In this document: in pieces, positions 17,366-26,900 of the stretch
Position numbering within the stretch: the stretch's first letter is position 1
Layout of the letters: each line of letters opens with the position of its first letter
DNA from: CAZFER01 sp964517495
GTDB lineage: Bacteria; Hinthialibacterota; Hinthialibacteria; Hinthialibacterales; Hinthialibacteraceae
Assembly: GCA_964517495.1 (NCBI GenBank)
Contig: CAZFER010000002.1
Coordinates: 1 to 64,000, forward strand
DNA: 64,000 nucleotides
Direction: 5' to 3'
Notes under the pieces: generated by a model
Databases searched by the model: none
What the model was told of the DNA's origin: nothing
Seen by the model: the letters and a program-made list of their open reading frames with translations, nothing else
Program-made: the position numbers and the translations under genes

Positions 17366-18319
17366 GTGATTAGACGCCGATTTTTAACCCAAACCGGGAT
17401 TGGAGCCGGAAGCCTGCTTTGCGCTGCGAATACGATGGCCGCTTCCCAAAAATACAGAATAGCCTTGGTTATGAAAGCCCTTTCCAATCCATTTTTCCAT
17501 TCAATGGAAATGGGGGCTCGTGAAAAAGCCAAAGAACTTGGTATCGAACTGCTGGTCCAAGGCACCAACAAAGAGACGGATATTGCTCAGCAAATCAATA
17601 TTGTTGAAAACTTTATTACCCAACAAGTTGACGCGATTGTTATCGCACCAGCAAGTTCTTCCGGCCTGGTTCCTGTCTTATTACGGGCTCAAGCACGTGG
17701 GATTTATGTCGTCAATATTGATAATCCATTGGATGAAAAGACCAAAAAACAGATGAATTTCAAATGCCCCTTTGTGGGATCTGATAACGCCCTGGGCGCC
17801 GCCCTGGCCACCCATGACCTTGTGGCCGCCATGGGAGGAGTGGGAGACGTGGCAATCCTCGAAGGTATCCCTGGTGTCATCAATGCTGAACTACGCAAAA
17901 AAGGAGCGCTTCGAATATTGGACGCAGAAAAACAAATCAAAGTCGTCGCCTTACAAACCGCTGAATGGGAAGCGGAACAAGGCTATCGCGTCTTTACCAA
18001 TATTCTTACTGCCCATCCAAATATAAAGGGATTATTCGCGGCCAATGACAATATGGCCTTGGGGGCAATTCGCGCCATTGATGCAGCAGGAAAAACCAGA
18101 CAGATTGCCGTTACCTCCTATGACAATATTGATGCTGTACAGGATGCCATTTTGACAGGTACGATTCATTCCACCATTGAACAACATCCGGAATTAATGG
18201 GGGCCTATGGTGTCCGCACCGCCAAAGAACACCTGGATGGCAAAACCATCCCGGATTACATCCCCACCCCGTTGGAGGTTATCGATTATCGATACTTGAG
18301 TTTAAACAAGAAAAAATAA
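17366..18319 (+). CDS. Sugar ABC transporter substrate-binding protein (RbsB-like) with Tat-type signal
   Basis: GTG start behind GAAGGAGAAG. The N-terminus has a twin-arginine motif (RRRFLTQTG) and a hydrophobic stretch up to AANTMAA, so export through Tat is likely. The mature part is a type I periplasmic binding protein (Peripla_BP_4), with ALSNPFFHSMEMGAREKAKELG, DAIVIAPASSSG, FAANDNMALGAIRAI and TIEQHPELMGAYG in order. It most resembles ribose/galactofuranose binding proteins, but ligand choice cannot be stated. It pairs with the permease gene upstream; the ATPase must come from elsewhere. It ends 5 bases from convergent clpB. Confidence 0.9.
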   Translation: MIRRRFLTQTGIGAGSLLCAANTMAASQKYRIALVMKALSNPFFHSMEMGAREKAKELGIELLVQGTNKETDIAQQINIVENFITQQVDAIVIAPASSSGLVPVLLRAQARGIYVVNIDNPLDEKTKKQMNFKCPFVGSDNALGAALATHDLVAAMGGVGDVAILEGIPGVINAELRKKGALRILDAEKQIKVVALQTAEWEAEQGYRVFTNILTAHPNIKGLFAANDNMALGAIRAIDAAGKTRQIAVTSYDNIDAVQDAILTGTIHSTIEQHPELMGAYGVRTAKEHLDGKTIPDYIPTPLEVIDYRYLSLNKKK

Positions 18320-18324
18320 AGGGG

Positions 18325-20967
18325 TTATACCGCTTCCGCCATGGGTTCATCCTGTGGCGGATTGTCATGGGTTACAATCAATTCGCCATTTTGCACATCC
18401 ACATGGATGGTAGCTCCATCCAGAATATCTCCTGCGATCAATGCTCGTCCCAATCGGGTTTCCAGTTCTTTTTGAATTAACCGTCGTAAAGGCCGGGCAC
18501 CATAAACCAAATCATAGCCACGCATGGCTAATAATTCCTTGACGGAGTGACTGACCTCAAGAGAAATGCGCCGGTCTTTCAAACGCTTGCGCAGCTCATC
18601 AAGCATCAAATCAACAATCTTTTCGATTTCATCCATGCGCAAGGTCTTGAATAAGACAATATCATCCACCCGGTTAAGAAATTCGGGACGGCAGTGAGTT
18701 CGCAGCTCCAGAATAACTTTGTCTCTCGCCTCTTTGGTGATTTCTCCCTGCTCGTTTACTCCCTCTAACAGGTAATGAGAACCAATGTTGGAAGTCATAA
18801 TAATCACGGTATTCTTAAAATCGACTGTTCGGCCTTGTGCATCAGTAAGCCGTCCATCATCCATGATCTGCAATAAAACATTGAACACATCATGATGAGC
18901 TTTTTCAAATTCATCGAAAAGAATCACACAATAGGGTTTACGCCGGACGGTTTCTGTTAACTGCCCACCTTCTTCATATCCAACATAACCGGGAGGTGCT
19001 CCGATTAATCGGGCAACCGTGTGCTTTTCCATATATTCTGACATATCAATGCGCACCATATTCTCTTCGGAATCAAATAAGGCTTCTGCCAGTGTCTTCG
19101 CCAATTCGGTTTTCCCTACACCGGTTGGACCAAGGAAAATGAACGAGCCAATGGGACGCCGGGGATCTTTGATTCCCGAACGGGCACGCAATACGGCATC
19201 AGCGACCGCCTGAACCGCTTCATCCTGCCCCACAACCCGTTGATGGAGTTCATCATCAAGCCGCAGCAGTTTCTCTTTTTCACCTTCAACCAACCGAGTG
19301 ATGGGGATGCCTGTCCAACGTGAAATAATCTCGGCGATTTCTTCTTCTGTAACCGTTTCACGTAAAAATTGAAAGGAATGCTGTTTCTCATTCAATGCGG
19401 TTTCTTCATTTTCCAGGGTTTTCAACAAATCAGGTAGTTGACCATGACGCAGCTCTGCCGCTTTGGATAGATCATAAGCCCGTTCCGCCCGTTCAATTTC
19501 CAGACGAGTATCTTCGATCTGTTTTCTCAGTTTATTAATCTTTTGCAGACTCTCTTTCTCCGCTTCCCATTGCGCTTTCATGCTGTTGACTTTGGCGCGG
19601 AGATCGGCCATTTCCTTACGCAGATTTTCCAAACGTTCTTTACTGGCTTTATCTTTCTCTTTGCTAAGTGCCTGTTCCTCAATTTCAAGTTGCATTAATC
19701 GCCGTGTGCACTCATCCAATTCAGTCGGCATGGAATCGATTTCAGTTCGAATCATGGCACAAGCCTCATCCACCAAATCGATGGCTTTATCGGGCAAAAA
19801 TCGGTCCGAAATGTATCGATCAGATAGAGTAGAAGCTGCAACCAAGGCATTATCCTGAATTTTCACCCCATGGTGCACTTCAAATCGGTCACTCAGGCCA
19901 CGCAAAATAGATATGGTATCTTCAACGGTGGGTTGTTCGATTAGAACCGGTTGAAATCGGCGTTCCAGAGCGGCATCTTTTTCCACATATTTCCGGTATT
20001 CATTCAAAGTCGTGGCCCCAATGCAGTGCAATTCACCACGCGCTAACATGGGTTTCAACATATTGCCAGCATCAATAGCGCCTTCCACTCGCCCCGCACC
20101 AACCACTGTGTGCAATTCGTCAATGAAGAGAAGGATTTGGCCTTCACTCTCCTTAATTTCGTTAAGAACCGCTTTTAATCGTTCCTCAAATTCACCGCGA
20201 AATTTGGCGCCTGCAACCAATGCTCCCATATCCAAAGCAAAAATGCGCTTGTCTTTCAATCCTTCAGGAACATCACCTCGAACAATTCGATGGGCCAAAC
20301 CTTCAACGATTGCTGTTTTCCCTACGCCCGGCTCTCCGATAAGAACAGGATTATTCTTGGTTTTTCGTGAAAGGATCCGAATCACACGCCGAATTTCAGC
20401 ATCTCGGCCAATGACTGGATCTAATTTTCCTTTATGCACTTCAGCGACCAGCTCTCGTCCATAACGCTCCAGCGCTTCATAAGTGCCTTCTGGTGTATCA
20501 CTGGTAACCCGTTGATTGCCTCGGACGCTGGTCAGCGTTTTCAAAAATCGATCGGGTGTTACACCGCAGCTACCCAACACTCGACCGGCAAAATAATTGG
20601 GGCCTTCCCCAATAATGGCCAGCATTATATGCTCAACACTGACATATTCATCCTTTAAACGTTGAGCCTGATCCTGGGCATTAACCAGGACTTTATTGAG
20701 CCGGTTTGAGACATAAATTTTGTTGGCTTCCATTCCCTGGCCACCCATGCGAGGCCTACGCTGCAACTCAGCCTCAATTTGAGTCCGAATAGAATCAGGG
20801 GATGCCTCCATTTTCCGTAATAACCGGGGAATTAATCCCTCCACCTGATCCAACAGTGCCAACAAGACGTGTTCAACATCCACTTCAGCATGGCCATATC
20901 GAATGGCTGTATTTTGAGCTTCACTTAATGCTTCTTGTGATTTTTGGGTAAATTTGTTTAAATCCAT
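18325..20967 (-). CDS. clpB: ATP-dependent chaperone/disaggregase ClpB
   Basis: An 880-residue Hsp100 protein that resolubilises aggregated proteins with DnaK. The N-terminal Clp repeat domain is followed by AAA1 (GEPGVGKT; LDMGALVAGAKFRGEFEERLK), the coiled-coil middle domain (about residues 410-530, with ASKERLENLRKEMADL), and AAA2 (GPTGVGKTELAKTLAEALF, GAPPGYVGYEEGGQLTE). The C-terminal small domain has YGARPLRRLIQ. The start has GAGAGGTGA just upstream. It is 65 bases downstream of the J-domain gene cbpA in the same direction, so a heat-shock-type operon is likely. No CIRCE element was seen. Confidence 0.97.
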   Translation of the reverse strand: MDLNKFTQKSQEALSEAQNTAIRYGHAEVDVEHVLLALLDQVEGLIPRLLRKMEASPDSIRTQIEAELQRRPRMGGQGMEANKIYVSNRLNKVLVNAQDQAQRLKDEYVSVEHIMLAIIGEGPNYFAGRVLGSCGVTPDRFLKTLTSVRGNQRVTSDTPEGTYEALERYGRELVAEVHKGKLDPVIGRDAEIRRVIRILSRKTKNNPVLIGEPGVGKTAIVEGLAHRIVRGDVPEGLKDKRIFALDMGALVAGAKFRGEFEERLKAVLNEIKESEGQILLFIDELHTVVGAGRVEGAIDAGNMLKPMLARGELHCIGATTLNEYRKYVEKDAALERRFQPVLIEQPTVEDTISILRGLSDRFEVHHGVKIQDNALVAASTLSDRYISDRFLPDKAIDLVDEACAMIRTEIDSMPTELDECTRRLMQLEIEEQALSKEKDKASKERLENLRKEMADLRAKVNSMKAQWEAEKESLQKINKLRKQIEDTRLEIERAERAYDLSKAAELRHGQLPDLLKTLENEETALNEKQHSFQFLRETVTEEEIAEIISRWTGIPITRLVEGEKEKLLRLDDELHQRVVGQDEAVQAVADAVLRARSGIKDPRRPIGSFIFLGPTGVGKTELAKTLAEALFDSEENMVRIDMSEYMEKHTVARLIGAPPGYVGYEEGGQLTETVRRKPYCVILFDEFEKAHHDVFNVLLQIMDDGRLTDAQGRTVDFKNTVIIMTSNIGSHYLLEGVNEQGEITKEARDKVILELRTHCRPEFLNRVDDIVLFKTLRMDEIEKIVDLMLDELRKRLKDRRISLEVSHSVKELLAMRGYDLVYGARPLRRLIQKELETRLGRALIAGDILDGATIHVDVQNGELIVTHDNPPQDEPMAEAV

Positions 20968-21032
20968 AGTTTCACCTCTCTCTGTATTGAGGTTCTCGGT
21001 ATTTTGCCACTCTATGATTTATTCTTTCGGGA

Positions 21033-22013
21033 TTATTGCTTCTCTCTTGGGTTCGATTTCGTCACCCTTGAGAGAGCTTGATATATTCGCCGTTCAGCTT
21101 CGCTGAGACGCTGTGGAATGGTAATAGTAAATGTAACATATTGATCACCGCGTATTCCGTTGCGCTTGGGCAATCCTTTTCCCCTCAACCTCAAACGCTT
21201 GCCGGTATTTGAGCCAGCAGGGAGACGAATGGTCATCATGCCGGTAATCGTTGGAACTTGCAACCATTCACCCAGGGCTGCCTCATAGGGCGCAACGGGT
21301 ATTTCCACTTCGACATCATAACCTTTCACCACCAACTGTGGATGAGGTTGAATTTTAATCTTTATGTATAAATCACCACGTTGACTTCCAAATTTCGCTT
21401 TACCTCCCTGTCCACGCAATCGAATAATCGAACCTTCGCGTGTGCCTTGAGGAATCTTTACATCATATCGCTTTCTCAGAATCGACTCTTTATTCATACG
21501 ATTATGATTGTATAACAACAATTCAAAACTCTTGGTCACGCCATAATAAATTTCATCCAATGTGACGGCCAATTCTGTCTCAAGATCATAGGCATTTTTG
21601 GGTTTCGCAACCGCTTTTGTTTTAATAAATGTTTCATTTTTTGCTGAAAAATTCGAATATCTTCCAAAAAATGTTTCGAAAAACTCGCTGAACCGTCCAC
21701 TCTTCTTTTCTTTTCTTGAGGTCTCTTTTTTACCTTCATATTTTGGTTTAAATGTACTTGAATTTGCGTTGGTATTATTTGTGCTCTTCCAGCGGTTGGC
21801 TTCCAATTCATCATATTTTTTTCGCTTGTTCAGATCGCCTAAAACTTCGTAAGCTTCACTGATTTGTTTGAATTTTTCTTCCGCATTGGGAGAATGATTT
21901 ACATCGGGATGATAAAGCCGGGCCAAACGGCGGAAAGCTTTTTGAACATCGATTTGCGATGCCGTCCGCTTGATTCCTAACGCAAAGTAATAATCTCGAA
22001 AAGTTACGGCCAT
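21033..22013 (-). CDS. cbpA: DnaJ-class co-chaperone, CbpA type (J domain without zinc finger)
   Basis: A 326-residue J-protein. The J domain covers residues 5-70 and has the HPD motif in RLYHPDVNHSPNAEEKFKQI. A Lys/Ser/Asn-rich linker (about 75-135) is followed by the two beta-barrel substrate-binding domains of type II J-proteins (IPQGTREGSIIRLRGQG, IPVAPYEAALGEWLQVPTI). There is no CxxCxGxG zinc finger. It stimulates the DnaK ATPase. It lies directly upstream of clpB and probably shares a transcript with it. Confidence 0.93.
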   Translation of the reverse strand: MAVTFRDYYFALGIKRTASQIDVQKAFRRLARLYHPDVNHSPNAEEKFKQISEAYEVLGDLNKRKKYDELEANRWKSTNNTNANSSTFKPKYEGKKETSRKEKKSGRFSEFFETFFGRYSNFSAKNETFIKTKAVAKPKNAYDLETELAVTLDEIYYGVTKSFELLLYNHNRMNKESILRKRYDVKIPQGTREGSIIRLRGQGGKAKFGSQRGDLYIKIKIQPHPQLVVKGYDVEVEIPVAPYEAALGEWLQVPTITGMMTIRLPAGSNTGKRLRLRGKGLPKRNGIRGDQYVTFTITIPQRLSEAERRIYQALSRVTKSNPREKQ

Positions 22014-22337
22014 ATCAGCTGACTTGAAAGAAAAACATTATTATTAATGCCTTATATTATAAAGCAATTTTTATCTTATCACGCCCTCTAGACCCATTTT
22101 TGTTAATCAATTTCACTATCCATCAAGGCCGTTTTGCTTTGCGTTTAAGAGTGACCGGTCTTCAATCCCCTAAATCTTACTTATCCCCCTTTCTCCTTTC
22201 TTTCTGCTATTTGATTATTTAGCAGGGATTATACCAACTTTATCAAATCAACACTCAAAGCATAACAAACTGGAATTATTGGACTTATAAAAACAACTTT
22301 CTCATGATCCATGATCAATGAAATTATAAGCACAAAA

Positions 22338-22362
22338 AAATCGCGCCAATTTGGCGCGATTT
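22338..22362. promoter_or_regulatory. 25-bp perfect inverted repeat in divergent intergenic region
   Basis: AAATCGCGCCAA, one base T, then TTGGCGCGATTT: two 12-base arms, GC-rich in an AT-rich background, between the cbpA-clpB operon (minus) and a small secreted-protein gene (plus). It could be an operator for a dimeric repressor. It could also be a bidirectional terminator, since A-run and T-rich flanks exist, although a one-base spacer leaves little loop. The rest of the 22014-22446 gap contains no gene. Confidence 0.5.
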
Positions 22363-22446
22363 CATTATATTTTGTGGCAACTTTTTTTAAGATTTAATCG
22401 TTTATATTGAAAGAATGCTTTTTAGGGATAATAGGGGAGTATGACC

Positions 22447-22806
22447 ATGAAAGGAACATTGCTATTTTCGATAATGTTACTTCTTTTCACCTCAGGCAAC
22501 CCAACAAAAGAAAAGTCAAAATCAGCCGAAGAAAAAGAATCAACACATCGAGATACAAAAATCGTTGAAATCAACCCTCAGCGAATGCCTGAATTGAAAA
22601 TATCTAAAAATAATGCCGTGCTTGAACGTTTCCCCATTCATATCATCAAGCCGTCAAAAGACAAACATTACACTATCCTTATGGCTCCTGAACCAAAAGG
22701 ATTTAATTCAAACATGCCAATGGTCGATCCCTTGAAAAAGAATCCACAACTCCCCTATATTATGATGGATGGTAGCAAAGTGCTTCGTATTCCAAATAAG
22801 CCGTGA
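22447..22806 (+). CDS. Small secreted protein of unknown function
   Basis: Starting at the ATG at 22447 (GGGGAG 7 bases upstream; another ATG at 22441 is too close to that site), the 119-residue protein has a signal-like N-terminus, MKGTLLFSIMLLLFTSG. A charged linker (KEKSKSAEEKES) and a Pro-rich domain ending RIPNKP follow. No lipobox is visible. No family is recognised. Confidence 0.55.
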   Translation: MKGTLLFSIMLLLFTSGNPTKEKSKSAEEKESTHRDTKIVEINPQRMPELKISKNNAVLERFPIHIIKPSKDKHYTILMAPEPKGFNSNMPMVDPLKKNPQLPYIMMDGSKVLRIPNKP

Positions 22807-22840
22807 ATCCATTTTAAGATCAAAAGTAAACCAAAAAAAT

Positions 22841-22960
22841 ATGGCAAACAGAACCCATAATCCCCATTCCTTCTCAAATTTACTGCGTTTGATTGGATTA
22901 ACGCTTTTGACGGGATTTATCTACATTATTTTGAAAATACAGGGGAAGCTTCGGATGTAA
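22841..22960 (+). CDS. Possible 39-residue single-span membrane protein
   Basis: A short frame from an ATG at 22841 encodes a polar N-terminus followed by one hydrophobic segment, LIGLTLLTGFIYIILKI, and a basic end. It lies 34 bases after the secreted-protein gene and overlaps the convergent HD-domain gene by 35 bases. No ribosome site is clear, so it may be fortuitous. Confidence 0.25.
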   Translation: MANRTHNPHSFSNLLRLIGLTLLTGFIYIILKIQGKLRM

Positions 22961-23606
22961 TTGAACTTGCCGTGTTGTTCGCAAGTATTAATTGAACGTC
23001 CATACCAAAGGTCTGAAGAAACAATTCTTTCTTTCTATTTATAGCCGTCAGTTCCTCCTCACATTCATCATCTTCGCTCATACCATAAATCAAGCAATTT
23101 CCATCTTGAATAAAACAACTCAATTGGGTGAAACGCGTATAATGGGAGCGATCCAATGAATCGCCTACCCGCAGAAGAGCGGCCATTTTTGTCACAATCT
23201 CTTGATCCTGCCTGGAAAGTAACGCGAATTCATGATGTGTTTTCTTGGGCAAGGCTTTTCGATGATAACGGGCAATAGTGGCTACAATCAACTTTTCCTG
23301 TTCTTCAAATGAGGGCCAATCTGCATCCATAACCATTCGCAGAGAATGTTTATGATGCTGTTTATCACTCACCGCACGGCCAACATCATGCACATATGCC
23401 GCACATTCCAAATAAAATCGCTCTTTATCACCACCATGATGTAATGATTCCAATTGATCGAACAATTGCAATGATAATTTACTTACATGAATGGGATGTG
23501 AAGGATTCTTATCGTATTTGAGCATAAATTGATATGCTTCATTTTTCTTGGGAGAAATATTATCCATAGTATCTGAATTAATCACCACAAAGTTGTTTTT
23601 TGACAT
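22926..23606 (-). CDS. Stand-alone HD-domain protein like the C-terminal domain of Ppx/GppA exopolyphosphatase
   Basis: A 226-residue soluble protein. The order HPIHVSKLSLQLFDQL, AAYVHDVGR (the HD pair), HHKHSLRMVMD, IARYHRKALPK and ALLRVGDSLDRSHYT closely follows the HD domain that ends exopolyphosphatase/guanosine pentaphosphatase proteins, but the phosphatase domain is absent. A role in polyphosphate or (p)ppGpp metabolism is plausible by analogy only. The three 11-bp-period repeats upstream (23678-23707) may control it or the gene on the other side. Confidence 0.75.
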   Translation of the reverse strand: MSKNNFVVINSDTMDNISPKKNEAYQFMLKYDKNPSHPIHVSKLSLQLFDQLESLHHGGDKERFYLECAAYVHDVGRAVSDKQHHKHSLRMVMDADWPSFEEQEKLIVATIARYHRKALPKKTHHEFALLSRQDQEIVTKMAALLRVGDSLDRSHYTRFTQLSCFIQDGNCLIYGMSEDDECEEELTAINRKKELFLQTFGMDVQLILANNTASSITSEASPVFSK

Positions 23607-23677
23607 TTTTTTACACCAAATTTATTCAAACTGATTTACTAATATGTACGTTTTGGAAGATGTAATTGTTTCATGAA

Positions 23678-23725
23678 TTCTAACAATATTCTAACATTTT
23701 TCTAACAAAAACAAAGTGGTATCCT
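23678..23725 (+). promoter_or_regulatory. Three exact direct repeats at 11-bp period (PhoB/OmpR-type box) with a possible -10
   Basis: The octamer TTCTAACA occurs at 23678-23685, 23689-23696 and 23700-23707, each separated by 3 bases. Direct repeats at one helical turn are the hallmark of PhoB/PhoP/SphR-family response regulator sites. A -10-like TATCCT at 23720-23725 lies 12 bases beyond the last repeat, as expected for a plus-strand promoter activated from these boxes. The site is 72 bases upstream of the HD-protein gene on the other strand and 328 bases upstream of the ABC-2 permease gene. Nothing else is recognised in 23607-24035. Confidence 0.6.
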
Positions 23726-24035
23726 AATCTTACCTTTTAGCATTAATTTAACATAGTTTTTATTAACTGTCTCAAGAAAAGAGAATTAGGTGAGAAAAAT
23801 AATCTTCTATATAACTAATAAGATCAATCATTTATTCGGTCATTCGATTTTATAATTCTAGGGTCAACGTATGATAAAGAAAGTCTGTTCTTTTCAAACA
23901 ACACCATGAGTGCTCAGTTCTCTTGGCACTTAACATTTAAAATATCAAAATGCTCTTGCACGAAATCCATCTTGGTTCGTAATAATGGAATAAGCAGATA
24001 AAATTCAGTAATGATGAAAATGGAATGAGATTATT

Positions 24036-25802
24036 ATGCGATTTTTGACCAACCCGGTGGTGTTTCGAGAGTTTATCCGGCATATCAGGCGGCCGCGAAC
24101 GTTTCGGAGCCTTTTTACCCTGCTTTGTATCGGATTTATTGTATTCTGCGCAACTTATTATATTGAAACCAATAATAATACCCTGAGCCAAATAAACGGT
24201 CGTGATATATTTTTCCCCATTATGTATATTTTATGTTTTTTGGGATTTCCCCTGGCCACGCTAGCCTCATCAGGAATTGTTCAAGAACGTGAGTCAGAAA
24301 CATTAGATTTATTGCTAACCACACCGCTGAAATCATTTTCCATCATCTGGGGTAAATGCTCTGCCAACCTCATGTTCATTTTGATGATGGCGGTTTCCAC
24401 CCTTCCTTTCCTATCACTTTGCTTTCTGTTGGGTGGTATTTCTCCCAAAGATATGTATCAATCGTTTGCAGCCATCATGGGCTTTTACATCCTTAGTGCA
24501 TCTGTTGGCGTCTTTGTCTCCATGTTCTCTGTGAGTTCAGCCTCTGCGGCGCGAGTATCGATTTGGCTGCTAATATTATTTATGTTAAGCCCTTTTGCCT
24601 TGACTTTTTTACTTCTCATATTTGGAATTCAAATACGTTTTCTACTCGGATTTACAGTCCCATTTTGGTTTAATCCATTTATCGCGATATATATTCTCTA
24701 TAACCCATCCGCACCTTTAAACATCCCTGGCAACTCGTTATTTACATCCTACTTTATAAGCAGTCCCGGGATCATCACGTTTATCCAGAACGTCGTTTTT
24801 TCTCTATTTTTTTTATTAATTACCACCTTAATTTTCCATAAATTTAGTGCTCAATTCAGTACTCGATTTAGTTGGAAAGCCCTGTTTCCTTCATGGCAAA
24901 GGAAAAGACCTGCACCTAAAAAAATAAATCAGCAATCGACTGACTTTTTATCTTCATTCTCCACCCGGAGAAGATCGGTATATGAGAAAGAGTTGATTTC
25001 ATATAACCGAAAGTGGATGACCAATTCACGTATTTTGGCAATCACATGTGTTTTCGTGGCGGTGGGGATTTCTATCCTTTTTTGGGTTACAACCACCAAT
25101 AGCATACGAAGATCGCTGCAGGATTCTGGTCATGTGAAAATCCTAATTGGTGTATTCGGGGTTGTAATCGCTTGTTTTTTCTCCCACATTGCCCCCAGTT
25201 TTAGCATATTGGTTGAACGGCGAAAAGAAACATGGCCGCTATTGCGAACCACAACAGTCCGCTCCATGGATATTATCAAAGGTAAGGTTTTCGGCTGTGT
25301 AATGCAAGCGGCCATTCCCTTTCTGGCATTGATTCTCTCTTTTTACCTCTCCAATCTAGGGCTGGCGTATATTTATGGGTATCCTCCCAAATCATTTTTG
25401 GTGACGGAAATCACCATTCTCTCCCTGTTCTATATGTCATGTATATTTTTCTACTCATCAACAGGTGTTATGTTTTCCAGTCAAAGCAAAAAAGAGGGGT
25501 TATCACCCGCCCGAAAAACATTTGGCCTGGTGATGTTTCATCTTTTCCTGCCAACCCTAATTGCAGGATCAATCATGTGGATACGTTACTTGCTCGATTC
25601 ATCGGGATTCTATATGGGGCCATTTGATTTTTATAGACAATTATTCACATACATCCAGTTTGTATCACCCATCTCAGTCGTTTACACTATGGATTGGGAT
25701 TGGATTCATTATGTTATCATAATTGTTCAAACAATTTTGTTATTAACAATGGGCTATTTATTGATGTTCAGTTCCAGCGCTTTTATACGAAAAAGATTTT
25801 AA
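24036..25802 (+). CDS. ABC-2 type transporter permease-like membrane protein
   Basis: A 588-residue protein in two similar halves. Each has about six hydrophobic segments (first half about residues 20-265, second about 335-588). The N-terminal FLTNPVVFREFIRHIRRPRT and the following VQERESETLDLLLTTPL are typical of ABC-2 permeases of the gliding/NatB/CcmB-like kind. The second half repeats the scheme (VYEKELISYNRKWMTNSRI, then VERRKETWPLLRTTTV), so this is an internal duplication of two permease units. No ATPase gene is next to it. It begins a tight rightward cluster with the YhaM-like, DUF4175-like and rhomboid genes (13, 14 and 3 base gaps). Confidence 0.8.
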   Translation: MRFLTNPVVFREFIRHIRRPRTFRSLFTLLCIGFIVFCATYYIETNNNTLSQINGRDIFFPIMYILCFLGFPLATLASSGIVQERESETLDLLLTTPLKSFSIIWGKCSANLMFILMMAVSTLPFLSLCFLLGGISPKDMYQSFAAIMGFYILSASVGVFVSMFSVSSASAARVSIWLLILFMLSPFALTFLLLIFGIQIRFLLGFTVPFWFNPFIAIYILYNPSAPLNIPGNSLFTSYFISSPGIITFIQNVVFSLFFLLITTLIFHKFSAQFSTRFSWKALFPSWQRKRPAPKKINQQSTDFLSSFSTRRRSVYEKELISYNRKWMTNSRILAITCVFVAVGISILFWVTTTNSIRRSLQDSGHVKILIGVFGVVIACFFSHIAPSFSILVERRKETWPLLRTTTVRSMDIIKGKVFGCVMQAAIPFLALILSFYLSNLGLAYIYGYPPKSFLVTEITILSLFYMSCIFFYSSTGVMFSSQSKKEGLSPARKTFGLVMFHLFLPTLIAGSIMWIRYLLDSSGFYMGPFDFYRQLFTYIQFVSPISVVYTMDWDWIHYVIIIVQTILLLTMGYLLMFSSSAFIRKRF

Positions 25803-25815
25803 AAAGGGGAGACTT

Positions 25816-26886
25816 ATGAAAGAAACCTTGTTTCCTGATGCGGAACCAACCCGGCAAGAAGAAAATATTCCTGCCCCAAAAGAGGTGTGGCCTGAAAAAA
25901 TATTTGTTGATCAAATAGAAATCGGGGATTCGATCAAATCACTTTTTGTTGTCACCAGGCTGAATCTTAGGGAGTTCGACCGGGGAAAATTCTTAACTCT
26001 GCGGCTCGCGGATAAAACCGGTAAAATATCCGCCATCCTGTGGGATGGAGCCGAAGACGCTTTTAAACAACTGAAAGAAGGCTCTCTGGTAGTGGTTAAT
26101 GGCAAAGTTAATTCATATCAGAATGAGCCTCAAATTACCTTAAAAAGCATTCGGGCTATCGAAGATACCCAAGATATCACCTCTTCAGACTTTTTACCGG
26201 AATCTCCTCGAACATTGGATGAAATGATAGAAGAATTCGATCAAATGATCGAATCTATAGAAGACCAGGATTTCAAAGCATTACTCACTGCTTTTCGGGA
26301 AGATGACTCGATTTGGTATAAATTCAGCCACGCCCCAGGGGCTAAATTGTGGCATCATCCCTATTTACACGGACTTTTGGAGCATACATTAAGTGTTGTC
26401 CAACTATGCCGATTCATTGGCCAGCATTATCCCGCTGTTAATACCGATTTATTGATCACGGGAGCCGTGTTTCATGATTCCGGGAAAATGGATGAATTCA
26501 TCTATGATTTTCGCATCGATTACAGCACCGAAGGCCGATTATTAGGCCATATATACATTGGAACTTCCCTGGCAGACAGGTTGATGGGAAACATTCCCGA
26601 TTTCCCAATTGAAAAAAGGCGATTATTATTACATATGATATTGTCTCATCATGGAGAAACCGAACGTTCACCGGTTCTCCCTATGACGCTGGAAGCAAAT
26701 TTACTGCATTTTATTGAAAATATGGATGCCCAAACCATCGCGTTCACTCGCGAAATGGATAAAGTTAAAGAAGAAGACCAAGCCTGGACTGGTTTTGTCA
26801 ACTTAATTCAGCGGTTTTTATATCGGGGAGAGACAACACCATCTGAAGAAAACGATTTAGAAAACGAAACAATCGAAACAGAATAA
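25816..26886 (+). CDS. 3'-5' exoribonuclease, YhaM family (OB fold plus HD domain)
   Basis: A 356-residue cytosolic protein. Residues about 32-115 are a nucleic-acid-binding OB fold (REFDRGKFLTLRLADKTGKISAILW). Residues about 170-330 are an HD domain with HGLLEHTLSVVQL, AVFHDSGK and MILSHHGE metal ligands. This is the architecture of YhaM/CBF1, which trims RNA and single-stranded DNA 3' ends. A GGGGAG lies 5 bases before the ATG. Its place between a membrane permease and a giant membrane coiled-coil protein is probably incidental. Confidence 0.88.
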   Translation: MKETLFPDAEPTRQEENIPAPKEVWPEKIFVDQIEIGDSIKSLFVVTRLNLREFDRGKFLTLRLADKTGKISAILWDGAEDAFKQLKEGSLVVVNGKVNSYQNEPQITLKSIRAIEDTQDITSSDFLPESPRTLDEMIEEFDQMIESIEDQDFKALLTAFREDDSIWYKFSHAPGAKLWHHPYLHGLLEHTLSVVQLCRFIGQHYPAVNTDLLITGAVFHDSGKMDEFIYDFRIDYSTEGRLLGHIYIGTSLADRLMGNIPDFPIEKRRLLLHMILSHHGETERSPVLPMTLEANLLHFIENMDAQTIAFTREMDKVKEEDQAWTGFVNLIQRFLYRGETTPSEENDLENETIETE

Positions 26887-26900
26887 CGGAAAAGGTTAAT

